Translations under genes and position numbers: made by a program
Part shown: positions 7,970 through 16,773 of the stretch, one piece after another
How positions within the stretch are numbered: position 1 is the stretch's first letter
Layout: each line of letters begins with the position of its first letter
The notes under the pieces: model-generated
What the model was told of the DNA's origin: nothing
Databases searched by the model: none
Seen by the model: the letters and a program-made list of their open reading frames with translations, nothing else
Source of the DNA: Lachnospiraceae bacterium
GTDB taxonomy: Bacteria > Bacillota > Clostridia > Lachnospirales > Lachnospiraceae
Length of the DNA stretch: 64,000 bases
Assembly: GCA_022792835.1 (NCBI GenBank)
Contig: JAAWBT010000089.1
Coordinates: forward strand, 1-64,000
Direction: 5' to 3'

Positions 7970-9361
7970 ATGAGCAATGAAAGTAACAAGGCGCCTAAGA
8001 AGGGATTGAGCAATACGCTTAAATATTTCTTCGGTGTGGGTGATGCCGGGTTTGTCCTGATGAGTAACATAGAGACATTCTATTTTATGACCTTTTTGAC
8101 GGACTTTGCCGGTTTTGGCGCGGCGATCGCAGGCATCATCAATTCCGTGTTTACCACAGTGGATGCCTGTCTGTCCTGGCTGTACGGCGGCATTATCAAC
8201 GGAACCAAGGCAAAGAGATGGGGACGTTACCGTTCCTGGCTGATCCTTGTACCCTGGATGGTGCCCTTCCTTTATGCGTTCATGTTCCTGCGGGTTGGCG
8301 ACAACGAGATGGTGTCAGCGGCGATCATCATTATCGCGGCGATTTTGTCCCACGTAGTATGGAATTTCGGATACGTGGCCAACGCGACTCTGGTCAGCGT
8401 GGTGGGAAAGACGCCGGAGGACAAGGCGACTTTAGCTTCCTCACGCGCCACTTGGAACAACATCGGCGGACTTCTGTTCTCGTATCTGGGACTGCCTTTT
8501 GCGACGCTTCTGGCAGGCTATGTGGGCCAGAAGAACCAGTTTGCGGCGGCGGCTTTTTGCCTGGGTGTTTTGATGGTGGTAACCTACTTTGCACACTTTA
8601 AGATGACGGAAGGCTATGAAGAAATTGAGACAGGAGATGAGGCGTCTGGAAAGAACGACAAGACGAAAGTTTCCATTAAAGAAATGTTTACCTCCCTGTT
8701 TAAGAATCCGCCTCTGATGGTTCTCATGTTAGCTGACCTGGCGAAATGGTGTGTGAAGTTCGTGACAGCGGCCTCCGCCATCTACTACTTCCGCGATGCC
8801 GTCGGAAATCCTGGACTGATGAAAGCCTACACCCTGAGCGTTTCCCTGGGCGCCATCGTCGGAGCCTTTGCCATGCGTTATATCGCCAAGACCCTGTCTT
8901 CCCGGACGACCATGATCATGTCCTACGGCGGCATGGCAGTTTCCATGTTCCTGATCTATGTGATGTACGCCAATTCCACCGTCGTTATCGCCCTGATGAC
9001 CCTGGCCCATGTGTTCTATGGAATGGCTTTTGCGGCTTCTCCCGCCCTCTATGCGGATACTGTCGTGTATGCCACCTGGAAGACAGGAAGGGATGCCTCC
9101 GGATGGATTATGGGACTGCAGAACCTGCCTCTTAAGATCGGCGTCTTCATGAGAGGGGTTATCATAAGCGCCTGCCTGGTAGCTGTGGGCTGGCAGTCCG
9201 GCGTCGCTCTGGAAGGCTCTTCCCGTCAGGGGATGACCATCGCCTTTGCTCTTGTACCGGCAGTCCTGTGCCTGGTGGGCATGGTTCTCCTGATAGTCGG
9301 CTTTAAGATTACAAAGGAAAAGGTGACCCAGTATCAGGCTGAGATCGACGCGAGAAATTAA
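7970..9361 (+). CDS. MFS_2/GPH-type sugar-cation-symporter-like transporter
   Basis: A 463-residue polytopic membrane protein with about 12 hydrophobic segments. It resembles the glycoside-pentoside-hexuronide symporter branch (MelB-like): an early GDAGF segment, FYFMTFLTD, and the cytoplasmic RWGRYRSWLI motif after helix 2-3. Members of this branch linked to corrinoid methyltransferases import methylated substrates, so uptake of the demethylation substrate is a reasonable inference. It is the first gene downstream of the PucR divergent region and lies 40 bp before the UroD-type methyltransferase. The start is preceded by GAGGGGG. The actual substrate cannot be read from the sequence. Confidence 0.85.
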   Translation: MSNESNKAPKKGLSNTLKYFFGVGDAGFVLMSNIETFYFMTFLTDFAGFGAAIAGIINSVFTTVDACLSWLYGGIINGTKAKRWGRYRSWLILVPWMVPFLYAFMFLRVGDNEMVSAAIIIIAAILSHVVWNFGYVANATLVSVVGKTPEDKATLASSRATWNNIGGLLFSYLGLPFATLLAGYVGQKNQFAAAAFCLGVLMVVTYFAHFKMTEGYEEIETGDEASGKNDKTKVSIKEMFTSLFKNPPLMVLMLADLAKWCVKFVTAASAIYYFRDAVGNPGLMKAYTLSVSLGAIVGAFAMRYIAKTLSSRTTMIMSYGGMAVSMFLIYVMYANSTVVIALMTLAHVFYGMAFAASPALYADTVVYATWKTGRDASGWIMGLQNLPLKIGVFMRGVIISACLVAVGWQSGVALEGSSRQGMTIAFALVPAVLCLVGMVLLIVGFKITKEKVTQYQAEIDARN

Positions 9362-9401
9362 ACACCTAGAAATAAAATAAAAGTTTAAGGAGGATGACAA
9401 C

Positions 9402-10412
9402 GTGTTAACAGCGGTGCAGAATTTTCTTGAAACCATCAAGCCGGACGGAAAGCCGGACAGACTGTTAAAACAGTACGAAGGGACTGCGTTTTTCCCGCCG
9501 AGTCCTGCTTCCACTTATATCAGAGGAAACCGGCATGCGGGCATGGAACCGCTCATCGACCGGTTCGGCACGACGATTCTCTGGCCCAAGGGCCAGGTGG
9601 CGGCAATGCCCCACGTGACAGAAGAAAACAAGGTGATCAAAGACATTACGGAATGGAGGGATCAGTTGGTTATGCCGGATCTGGAGGCGAATTGTTCTGA
9701 CCCCGCCCTTTGGGAGCCTTTTGAAAAACAGGCGGAGGAGATCCGGGCCAAAGGGCAGCTTGTCATGGGCTTTATGCCCACAGGCGTCTTTGAGCGGCTT
9801 CATTTCCTAATGGGATTTGAGGATATGCTGATGAACTTCCTTTTGGAGCCGGATGACATGCTGGATCTGTGTAATGCCATCGGCGAGTACCGTTATCAGT
9901 ACATGAAACTGATTGTTGACCATATAAAACCGGACGTGATGCTTTCCCATGACGATTGGGGATCCAAAAATTCCCTGTTCGTAAGTCCGGATACCTGGAG
10001 AGAGTTCATCAAGCCCAATTATGTGAAAACCTATGCTTATATGAAGGAAAAAGGCGTGATCATCATGCACCACGCGGACTCCTTTATGGAACAGATTGTG
10101 GAGGATATGGTGGAGCTGGGAATTGACATCTGGCAGGGAGTCCTTCCGGAGAATGACATCCCGAAGCTTCAGAAACAGCTGGCGGGACGGATGACCCTCA
10201 TGGGCGGTATCGATGCTTCCGTCGTGGACCGGGCAGATTCCACGGAAGAGGAGATCCGTAAAGAGGTAAGGAGAGCCTGTGAGACCTATGGCCCCGGAGG
10301 ACATTTTATCCCCTGTATTACATACGGAGGTCCCGGCTGCCTGTTCCCTCATGTGGACCCGATCATTGACGACGAAATTGACAAATATAATAAAGAAGTA
10401 TACGGAATCTGA
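9402..10412 (+). CDS. UroD-family corrinoid-dependent methyltransferase (substrate:corrinoid component)
   Basis: A 336-residue member of the uroporphyrinogen decarboxylase superfamily (MtaA/CmuA/VdmB branch), with a GTG start at 9402 after AAGGAGG. Heme genes are absent from the neighbourhood, while a corrinoid protein, pterin methyltransferase and activator are present, so a methyltransferase role is favoured over true UroD. Visible features are a SHDDWGSKNSLFVSPD segment of the type seen in UroD-like methyltransferases, the MHHADSF motif where MtaA-type enzymes have a Zn-binding His-x-Cys, and a late CITYGGPGC segment that may supply the Cys ligand. It most likely demethylates the imported substrate and methylates the corrinoid protein encoded at 19401. 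The substrate is unknown. Confidence 0.85.
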   Translation: MLTAVQNFLETIKPDGKPDRLLKQYEGTAFFPPSPASTYIRGNRHAGMEPLIDRFGTTILWPKGQVAAMPHVTEENKVIKDITEWRDQLVMPDLEANCSDPALWEPFEKQAEEIRAKGQLVMGFMPTGVFERLHFLMGFEDMLMNFLLEPDDMLDLCNAIGEYRYQYMKLIVDHIKPDVMLSHDDWGSKNSLFVSPDTWREFIKPNYVKTYAYMKEKGVIIMHHADSFMEQIVEDMVELGIDIWQGVLPENDIPKLQKQLAGRMTLMGGIDASVVDRADSTEEEIRKEVRRACETYGPGGHFIPCITYGGPGCLFPHVDPIIDDEIDKYNKEVYGI

Positions 10413-10487
10413 CGGATATTCGGTGTCCCGGAGAGGCAGCGGCCTTTCCGGGACATCTGCCGTACAGGATACTATGAGGAGAGTTCT

Positions 10488-11291
10488 ATGAATCCAGAAT
10501 CAGTGGCACTCTATCTTGATAAGCTTGTTTATCAGGAGGAAATCAGACAAAAAGAGGAAACCTTAAATGGGCTGGTCCGCGCCCACCTGGAGCACATCCC
10601 TTTTGAAAATCTGGATGTGTTTGACGAAAAAAGAGTTCCGTCTCTTAAGCCGGAGGAGCTTTTTGAAAAGATTGTCGCCGGAAAAAGGGGCGGATATTGC
10701 TATGAGTTAAATACACTGTTCAAAGAACTGTTAGAGAGTTTAGGATTTTCTGTCTATGGTGTCGCAGCCAGAGTGCTGTGGAATAAAACAGAGTTGCCGC
10801 CTTTTGCACACATGCTGCTTATCTGTGAGCTGGACAGAAAAAAATACTGCTGTGATGTGGGATACGGAGGGCCGGGACCAAAAGGGCTTGTCCTTCTGAA
10901 AGAAGGAGAACAGGTCATAGCAGGGGAGAGGTTCTATATTGAAAAAAAGCCGCCGGCACAGGCAGGCAGTACACTGGAAGTGTTTCAGATCTGCAGACAG
11001 AGTCATGGGGAATGGAAGCCGGTGCTTTGGCTGCAGGACACTCCCTTTCTGCCGCAGGATTTTAAACTCTTGAATTTTTACTGCGCGAAAAATCCTGAGA
11101 TCCTGTTTACGAGGAAGCGGGTGGTTAATCTGTGCACCAGGACGGGCAGCAGGGCTCTGATGGACATGGAGCTGACTGTACGGGACGGGGATATTGTAAG
11201 AAAAAAAGTATATCAGAACACAGAGGAGCTGGAACGGGGGCTTGAAGAAGAATTCGGAATCTGTTTTTCGTTCCGGCCTGAAGCTTTTTGA
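10488..11291 (+). CDS. Arylamine N-acetyltransferase (NAT family)
   Basis: A 267-residue NAT. The catalytic triad is intact: Cys71 in KRGGYCYELN, His108 in PPFAHMLL and Asp123 in CCDVGYGGPG, spaced as in characterised bacterial NATs. The N-terminal HIPFENLDV block is also typical. NATs transfer acetyl or other acyl groups from CoA thioesters to aromatic amines, hydrazines or related nucleophiles. The gene lies 75 bp after the methyltransferase and 17 bp before the flavin oxidoreductase, apparently in the same operon, which hints that the pathway's substrate is aromatic or amine-bearing. That is an inference only. Confidence 0.92.
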   Translation: MNPESVALYLDKLVYQEEIRQKEETLNGLVRAHLEHIPFENLDVFDEKRVPSLKPEELFEKIVAGKRGGYCYELNTLFKELLESLGFSVYGVAARVLWNKTELPPFAHMLLICELDRKKYCCDVGYGGPGPKGLVLLKEGEQVIAGERFYIEKKPPAQAGSTLEVFQICRQSHGEWKPVLWLQDTPFLPQDFKLLNFYCAKNPEILFTRKRVVNLCTRTGSRALMDMELTVRDGDIVRKKVYQNTEELERGLEEEFGICFSFRPEAF

Positions 11292-11308
11292 GGGGAGAAA
11301 GGAGAGCT

Positions 11309-13258
11309 ATGGTCAGAAAATATAAGAATCTGTGCAGTCCGATCACAATTGGAAACGTCACATTCAGAAACAGGATGTTTTCAGCGCCCATGAGCGGCGC
11401 GGAAATCACGCCGGAATGTACGATCGGTCCAAAATCCACTGCTTTTTATGAGCTCAGGGCAAAGGGCGGGGCGGCCGCCGTCACTGTGAGCGAGTTGATG
11501 GTACATCCAAAGACGGATGCGTCCCATGCCTATCACCTGAATACGCAGACAGTGGGGAGCGTGGCAAGCTTTACTTATACAGCGGATGCCATCAAACGGC
11601 ACGGAGCTGTGCCCAGTGTGGAATTTTCCCATTCCGGCCAGTATGCGGGAACCTATCTGCTGGACAAGGATAAAAAGGAATCCATGACCCAGTACGGCCC
11701 CAGCGCAGGAACCCGCCCGGACGGCCTTTCGGTGACGCCTCTCACAAAGGAGCAGCTCGGAGAGATCGTAGAAGCCTATTATGAGAATGCGAAGCTTGCA
11801 AAGCTCTGCGGTTTTGAGATGATTATGGTACACGGAGGCCACGGCTGGCTGATCAACCAGTTCTTATCCCCGTATTTTAATCACCGGACGGACGAGTACG
11901 GAGGGAGTTTTGAGAATCGGGTAAGACTTGCCAGAGAGGTCCTGACGGCTGTGAGAAAAGCGGTGGGACCTGGATTTCCCATCGAATTCCGCATGAGCGG
12001 CTCAGAGATGTTTAAAGGGGGCTATGATCTTGAGGAGGGAGTAAAGATCGCCCAGGCAGTGGAAGATCTGGTGGATCTGATCCATGTGTCTGCCGGCTCC
12101 TATAAATTCGGCTTTTCCATCACCCATCCGTCCATGTTCCGGGATCACGGATGCAATGTGTACCTGGCAGAAGAGATCAAGAAACATGTTTCCAAACCAG
12201 TGGCCACGATTGGCGGCCTGAACGATCCGGCCATGATGGATGAACTGATCGGCTCCGGCAAAGTGGACGTGGTGGTCATGGGCCGGGCGCTTCTGGCGGA
12301 CCCGGAGCTTCCTTCCAAGGTAGAACAGAACAGAGAGGATGAGATCGTCCGCTGCCTGCGCTGTTTCGTCTGTATGGCAGAGCGGGGGACGACCCAGACA
12401 AGACGCTGCTCCGTGAATCCTCTGATCGGCCGGGAATGGGAAGGCATGGATCTGCAGCCGGCGAGGAAGAAGAAAAAGGTGCTGGTGGTGGGCGGCGGCG
12501 TAGGCGGCCTGGAAGCGGCAGTGACAGCGGCAAGGCGCGGCCATGACGTGATTCTCTGTGAAAAAGAAGGAAGTCTGGGCGGGATCTTAAAATGTGAGCA
12601 GGGCATTGATTTTAAATATGAAATGTATGAGCTTGGCCTCACCCTGGAGAGGCAGGCCAGGCTGGAGGGAGTGGAGATTCGACTGAATACGGAAGTGACG
12701 CCGGAATATGCAGAAAAGATCGGGGCGGACGCAGCCATTGTGGCAGTGGGCTCTGTTCCCATTGTCCCGCCGATTCCCGGAATCGACGGGGAGCATGTGG
12801 TGGTGGTCAATCATTATTACATGGAGAAAGACAAAGTCACCGGCGACGAGGTTGTGGTCCTGGGAGGCGGCCTGGCAGGCTGTGAGAGCGCAGTACATCT
12901 GGCCAAAGAGGGGAAAAAGGTCCATCTGGTGGAGATGAGAAAAGAGCTTGCGCCGGACGCCAATATCCGCCACCGGCCGATTCTTCTTGCGGAGCTGGAC
13001 AACCAGAAGGTAATTTGCCATCTGGGCTATCAGGGGCTTCGGATTACGGAAGAAGGCGTGTGGTGTCAGGCAGAGGGAAAAGAGGTTTTAGTGCCAGGGA
13101 GCGCTGTGATCTGCGCTGTGGGCCAGAGAGCCAGAAAAGATGAGGCGGCCAACCTTCGGGATATCGCGCCGATTGTAAAACAGGTGGGCGACTGCCTCCG
13201 TCCCTCCAATATCTGTACGGCTGTCTATCAGGGATATCATGCGGCGCTGGATCTGTAA
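11309..13258 (+). CDS. NADH:flavin oxidoreductase, BaiCD/2,4-dienoyl-CoA-reductase type
   Basis: A 649-residue enzyme in the old-yellow-enzyme class that carries FMN, a 4Fe-4S cluster and FAD. The N-terminal TIM barrel has FRNRMFSAPMSG and HGGHGWLINQFLSPYFN with a NHRTDEYGGSFENR block. The cluster-binding stretch CLRCFVC plus a later Cys in RRCSVNP lies near residues 348-372. The C-terminal half has two nucleotide-binding folds (VLVVGGGVGGLEAA and VVVLGGGLAGCESA). The family reduces activated C=C bonds of bile-acid intermediates, enoyl-CoAs or cinnamate-like compounds. The ATG at 11309 follows AAAGGAG and is preferred over an upstream TTG at 11288 that overlaps the NAT gene. Confidence 0.92.
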   Translation: MVRKYKNLCSPITIGNVTFRNRMFSAPMSGAEITPECTIGPKSTAFYELRAKGGAAAVTVSELMVHPKTDASHAYHLNTQTVGSVASFTYTADAIKRHGAVPSVEFSHSGQYAGTYLLDKDKKESMTQYGPSAGTRPDGLSVTPLTKEQLGEIVEAYYENAKLAKLCGFEMIMVHGGHGWLINQFLSPYFNHRTDEYGGSFENRVRLAREVLTAVRKAVGPGFPIEFRMSGSEMFKGGYDLEEGVKIAQAVEDLVDLIHVSAGSYKFGFSITHPSMFRDHGCNVYLAEEIKKHVSKPVATIGGLNDPAMMDELIGSGKVDVVVMGRALLADPELPSKVEQNREDEIVRCLRCFVCMAERGTTQTRRCSVNPLIGREWEGMDLQPARKKKKVLVVGGGVGGLEAAVTAARRGHDVILCEKEGSLGGILKCEQGIDFKYEMYELGLTLERQARLEGVEIRLNTEVTPEYAEKIGADAAIVAVGSVPIVPPIPGIDGEHVVVVNHYYMEKDKVTGDEVVVLGGGLAGCESAVHLAKEGKKVHLVEMRKELAPDANIRHRPILLAELDNQKVICHLGYQGLRITEEGVWCQAEGKEVLVPGSAVICAVGQRARKDEAANLRDIAPIVKQVGDCLRPSNICTAVYQGYHAALDL

Positions 13259-13278
13259 AAACTGAAAAGGGGGAAAGC

Positions 13279-14697
13279 ATGAGGGAGTATTCATCAAGGC
13301 TGAAATTTGTACTGTTTTCAATCATCGGTATTTTTGTGTTCTTTATCAATTTTTACATACCGGAATATCAGATTAAGCTTGGCCCCTGGGAATGGGGTGT
13401 GGTTGCCGGCCAGTCCAATGTACTGGTGTCCCATTTCACCAATTTTGTGAAGGCGGCGCTTTTTACCGGGAATTTCAAGGCGATGCCCTTCGTTGTGTGG
13501 CTGGTAGGGGTCTACAGCATTGTGGATCTGTTTTTCATAAGGCCAGATAAATTCTGGCATACCACAAAGGTGGCGGCAGTGTTTGCAGTCTTTAAGATGA
13601 TCGGCTTTGGTCTTTTGTGCTTTGCTGTGGCCAATGTGTATTTTGGCCTGGCGCCGGCTTTTATGGGGTGGTTTTTCGGGCCGGTGGCCTCTTTGGGGGA
13701 CAAGAGTATCTGTGCGTTTATTATGAACAACATTCTGATCTCCATCTGCATTTCCATACCGGCTGCCTCGCTGTTCCTGCCGCTTCTGGTGGATTACGGC
13801 CTGGTGGATTTTGTGGGAGTCCTGGTTCGCCCGGTCATGCGTCCGCTCTTTAAGCTGCCTGGCCGCGCGGCGGTCATTATGGTGTCTGCTTTTCTGGGGA
13901 ATTTTTCTGTGGGACATATCGCGGTCAACGATCAGTACAAGACAGGGCGGATGACAGAACGGGAGGCTGTGGTGATCGGTACCAGCTTTTCCACAGTGTC
14001 CGTGGGATTTCTGCTGGTTCTGGCCAACAATACGGGCCTAAATGCGGCAGGACACTGGAACCTGTATTTCTGGACCGCGTTTCTGATCACCCTGCTGGTG
14101 AGCTTTATCGGAGTGCGGATTTATCCTCTTAAGAAAATTGCAGATGACTTTTATCCGGGCGCGAAACCTCAGCCGGAACCACCGATTAAAGAGCATTTGT
14201 TCCGGGTGGCGAAGGAGGAGGCTCTTAAGGTGGCCAAAGAACAGGAACCGCTGGCAAAACGGGTTGCTTACATCATGAAAGAAACCCTTGGCGTGCTTGG
14301 AACGGTGGCTTCTGGAACCGCATTTTTTGCGACGGCAGGAGTTCTTCTCTACACTTATACGCCGCTTGTGGAATGGATCGGGTATCTGTTCTATCCCTTT
14401 ATGCGGCTGGGGATCCCGGCCTCTGAGGCGGTGACGGCCTGTACGGGGGCTGCTGTGTCTTTCATTGAGGTAACGATCCCGGCGCTTCTTGTCACGGTGG
14501 GAGACTGGAGTATGCGGACCCGCTATATGATGGCGGTGATCCCGGTCACATCCATCATCTTTTTGGCAAGTTTTGTGCCCTGCCTGATGGCTACGGACGT
14601 ACCGGTAAAATTTAAAGATATGGTGATTGTCTGGCTGGAGAGAATGCTTTTGTCTGTTCTGATCACCGGAATTTTTGCGATAATTCTTTTTCCGTAA
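13279..14697 (+). CDS. YjiH-family membrane protein with nucleoside-recognition (Gate) domains
   Basis: A 472-residue polytopic membrane protein. It begins with a helix (FVLFSIIGIFVFFINFYIP), has Gate-like regions (GRAAVIMVSAFLGNFSVGH and a C-terminal ACTGAAVSFIEVTIPALL) and about 10-11 hydrophobic segments, matching the YjiH family. The function of the family is not established; transport is likely. It lies 20 bp after the flavin oxidoreductase, with ribosome site AGGGGG, and 27 bp before the corrinoid activator, so it appears to be part of the demethylation operon. It could export a product or import a second substrate. Confidence 0.85.
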   Translation: MREYSSRLKFVLFSIIGIFVFFINFYIPEYQIKLGPWEWGVVAGQSNVLVSHFTNFVKAALFTGNFKAMPFVVWLVGVYSIVDLFFIRPDKFWHTTKVAAVFAVFKMIGFGLLCFAVANVYFGLAPAFMGWFFGPVASLGDKSICAFIMNNILISICISIPAASLFLPLLVDYGLVDFVGVLVRPVMRPLFKLPGRAAVIMVSAFLGNFSVGHIAVNDQYKTGRMTEREAVVIGTSFSTVSVGFLLVLANNTGLNAAGHWNLYFWTAFLITLLVSFIGVRIYPLKKIADDFYPGAKPQPEPPIKEHLFRVAKEEALKVAKEQEPLAKRVAYIMKETLGVLGTVASGTAFFATAGVLLYTYTPLVEWIGYLFYPFMRLGIPASEAVTACTGAAVSFIEVTIPALLVTVGDWSMRTRYMMAVIPVTSIIFLASFVPCLMATDVPVKFKDMVIVWLERMLLSVLITGIFAIILFP

Positions 14698-14724
14698 CGG
14701 AAAGGAAAGAAATGAGGGAGGACC

Positions 14725-16215
14725 ATGGAAACCTGTCGGATCGAGTTTGTAAATCAGAATGTGACAGTGGAGGCAAAACGGGGAAAAACCCTTCTGGAAG
14801 TGGAAATTGAAGCTGGGTTTATGCCGGATGCGCCATGCGGAGGAAAGGGGACCTGCGGGAAGTGTAAGGTAAAGGCCAATGGGAAAACGGTGTCTGCATG
14901 TCAGTGTCTGATTCAGGAAGACATGACCGTGGTGATGAAAGAGAAAGAAAAAGGAGAGCAGATTTTGCTTTTCGGAGCCAGCCGTCCGGTGGAGTTTTGG
15001 CCAGGAATTATCCCTTATGAGGTGGAACGGCCTCTTCTGGCTGCTGTGGACCTTGGTTCTACATCCATTGTGGCCTATCTTCTGGACGGGGAGAACGGGA
15101 AGCTTCTGGGGACAAGAAGTATGTTAAATCCTCAGCGCCAATACGGCGCAGACGTGGTCATGCGGAGCAGCTATGCTCTGGAAAACGGAGCAGAAGCTTT
15201 GAGCAGCTGCGCCAGGGAAGCAGTCAACACCCTGCTGCGGGAAGCGGCTTGCGAGAGCGGGAGAAGCAGGGAGGAGATTGTCCGGGTGGTTATGGTGGGA
15301 AATACCTGTATGCATCATCTGTTTCTGGAGATCCCAACGGATACTCTGGTCCTGGCTCCCTATGAGCCGAAAGTAAAGGAAGCTGTGGCCATGAGGGCTG
15401 ATCAGTGCGGGCTGATGGTCCATCCTGCCGCAAGGCTTCTCTGGCTGCCCAATATCGGAGGTTTTGTGGGAGCAGACACGGTGGGCTGTATGCTGGCAGC
15501 CGGGTTTGACGAACTGGACGAGCTGACTCTTCTGGTGGATATCGGAACCAATGGAGAGATGGTTCTGGGGGACAGGCGGGGAATGACTGCCTGCTCCACG
15601 GCGGCCGGTCCGGCGTTTGAGGGGGCAAAGATCACCTGCGGCATGCGGGGCGGAGAAGGCGCCATTGACCATGTGTGGCTGGAGGGAGAGAAACTCAAAT
15701 ACCATGTGATCGGCGGGGTGGAGCCTGTGGGGATCTGCGGGTCAGGACTTTTGGATGCAGCGGCCTGCTTTCTGAAGATGGGGTTTATGGACAGTTCCGG
15801 GAAACTTTCGGAGACCTGGTATTTTACACCGAAAGTGTTTATTAATCAGAAGGACATGAGGGAACTGCAGCTTGCCAAAGCCGCGATTGCTGCGGGGATA
15901 TATCTGCTGTGCAGGCATCGGGGGGTGAGTCTGGATGAAATAAAAAAGGTGCAGCTTGCAGGGGCCTTTGGGAATTACCTGAATCCTGCAAGCGCCTGTG
16001 CCATCGGTCTTGTGCCAAGGGAGCTGGAGGAGCGGATTTGCTCGGTGGGGAATGCGGCAGGCATGGGAGCCCAGATTGCGGCGGTCAACACAGACGAATT
16101 TGAGAGGGGGAAAAAGCTGGCGGCCCGGACAGAATTTTTGGAGCTGGCAATGGATCCGGAGTTTCAGGATGCGTATGTGGATGAACTGGAATTCCCGGAA
16201 GGAGGAGAAGACTGA
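14725..16215 (+). CDS. Reductive activator of corrinoid protein (RACo-like, ASKHA domain)
   Basis: A 496-residue protein with an N-terminal 2Fe-2S ferredoxin domain (Cys38, Cys44, Cys47 in CGGKGTCGKCKV, plus a fourth in SACQC near 59-61) and a long ASKHA-type ATPase region (AVDLGSTSIVAYLLDG; LVDIGTNGEM; GICGSGLLDAAACF; QLAGAFGNYLNP). This is the architecture of RACo and RamA-type activators, which use ATP and an electron to return inactive cob(II)alamin to cob(I)alamin on methyltransferase corrinoid proteins. Its presence next to a UroD-type methyltransferase, pterin methyltransferase and corrinoid protein completes a four-part demethylase system. Confidence 0.93.
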   Translation: METCRIEFVNQNVTVEAKRGKTLLEVEIEAGFMPDAPCGGKGTCGKCKVKANGKTVSACQCLIQEDMTVVMKEKEKGEQILLFGASRPVEFWPGIIPYEVERPLLAAVDLGSTSIVAYLLDGENGKLLGTRSMLNPQRQYGADVVMRSSYALENGAEALSSCAREAVNTLLREAACESGRSREEIVRVVMVGNTCMHHLFLEIPTDTLVLAPYEPKVKEAVAMRADQCGLMVHPAARLLWLPNIGGFVGADTVGCMLAAGFDELDELTLLVDIGTNGEMVLGDRRGMTACSTAAGPAFEGAKITCGMRGGEGAIDHVWLEGEKLKYHVIGGVEPVGICGSGLLDAAACFLKMGFMDSSGKLSETWYFTPKVFINQKDMRELQLAKAAIAAGIYLLCRHRGVSLDEIKKVQLAGAFGNYLNPASACAIGLVPRELEERICSVGNAAGMGAQIAAVNTDEFERGKKLAARTEFLELAMDPEFQDAYVDELEFPEGGED

Positions 16216-16229
16216 AGGGGGAGGGCAGG

Positions 16230-16769
16230 ATGGAAGAGCTACAGGTTATTGTGAAAAGGGCGGCAGAGTTCGGCTTTGACCAGGCAGCGCCTTTGGACTG
16301 CGGGACCATCATGCTTCTTCCGGAAGTGCGGGACATGTGTAAAACAGGAAGCTGCGGGCAGTACGGAAAAAACTGGTCCTGCCCGCCTGCCTGCGGAGAG
16401 CTTGCAAGGTGCAGAGAGCAGGTGAGTACTTATGGGACCGGGATTCTTGTGCAGACAGTGGGAAAACTGGAGGATAGTCTGGACTATGAAGGGATGAAAG
16501 AGGCGGAAGGCAGGCATAAGGAAGCGTTCCTCACCATGGCAGACTGGCTGCGGGAAACCTTTCCGGACATGCTGCCCTTAGGGAGCGGCTGCTGTACGCT
16601 TTGTAAAGTCTGTTCCTTTCCAGATGCCCCGTGCAGGTTCCCGGGCAAGCGGGTCTCGTCTATGGAAGCCTACGGGATCCTGGTCAGCGGGCTCTGTGAA
16701 AAAAATGGAGTCCGTTATTATTACGGCCCGGGCACCATCGCTTATACAGGCTGTTATCTGCTGAGATAA
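16230..16769 (+). CDS. DUF2284 predicted metal-binding protein
   Basis: A 179-residue Cys-rich protein of the DUF2284 family. Visible Cys clusters are CKTGSCGQYGKNWSCPPACG and GSGCCTLCKVCSFPDAPCRFP, likely a metal or Fe-S binding arrangement. The end CYLLR preceded by YGPGTIAYTG is typical of the family. It lies 14 bp after the activator gene. DUF2284 genes often accompany corrinoid methyltransferase loci, but their function is unknown. A role in electron delivery to the activator or in corrinoid handling is speculation. The gene is followed, after 4 bp, by the convergent PucR copy 2. Confidence 0.88.
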   Translation: MEELQVIVKRAAEFGFDQAAPLDCGTIMLLPEVRDMCKTGSCGQYGKNWSCPPACGELARCREQVSTYGTGILVQTVGKLEDSLDYEGMKEAEGRHKEAFLTMADWLRETFPDMLPLGSGCCTLCKVCSFPDAPCRFPGKRVSSMEAYGILVSGLCEKNGVRYYYGPGTIAYTGCYLLR

Positions 16770-16773
16770 CGGT

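Noticed and set aside
9402-10412. Uroporphyrinogen decarboxylase for heme synthesis (hemE)
   Set aside because: No heme genes nearby, while a full corrinoid methyl-transfer set is present; the motifs fit the methyltransferase branch.
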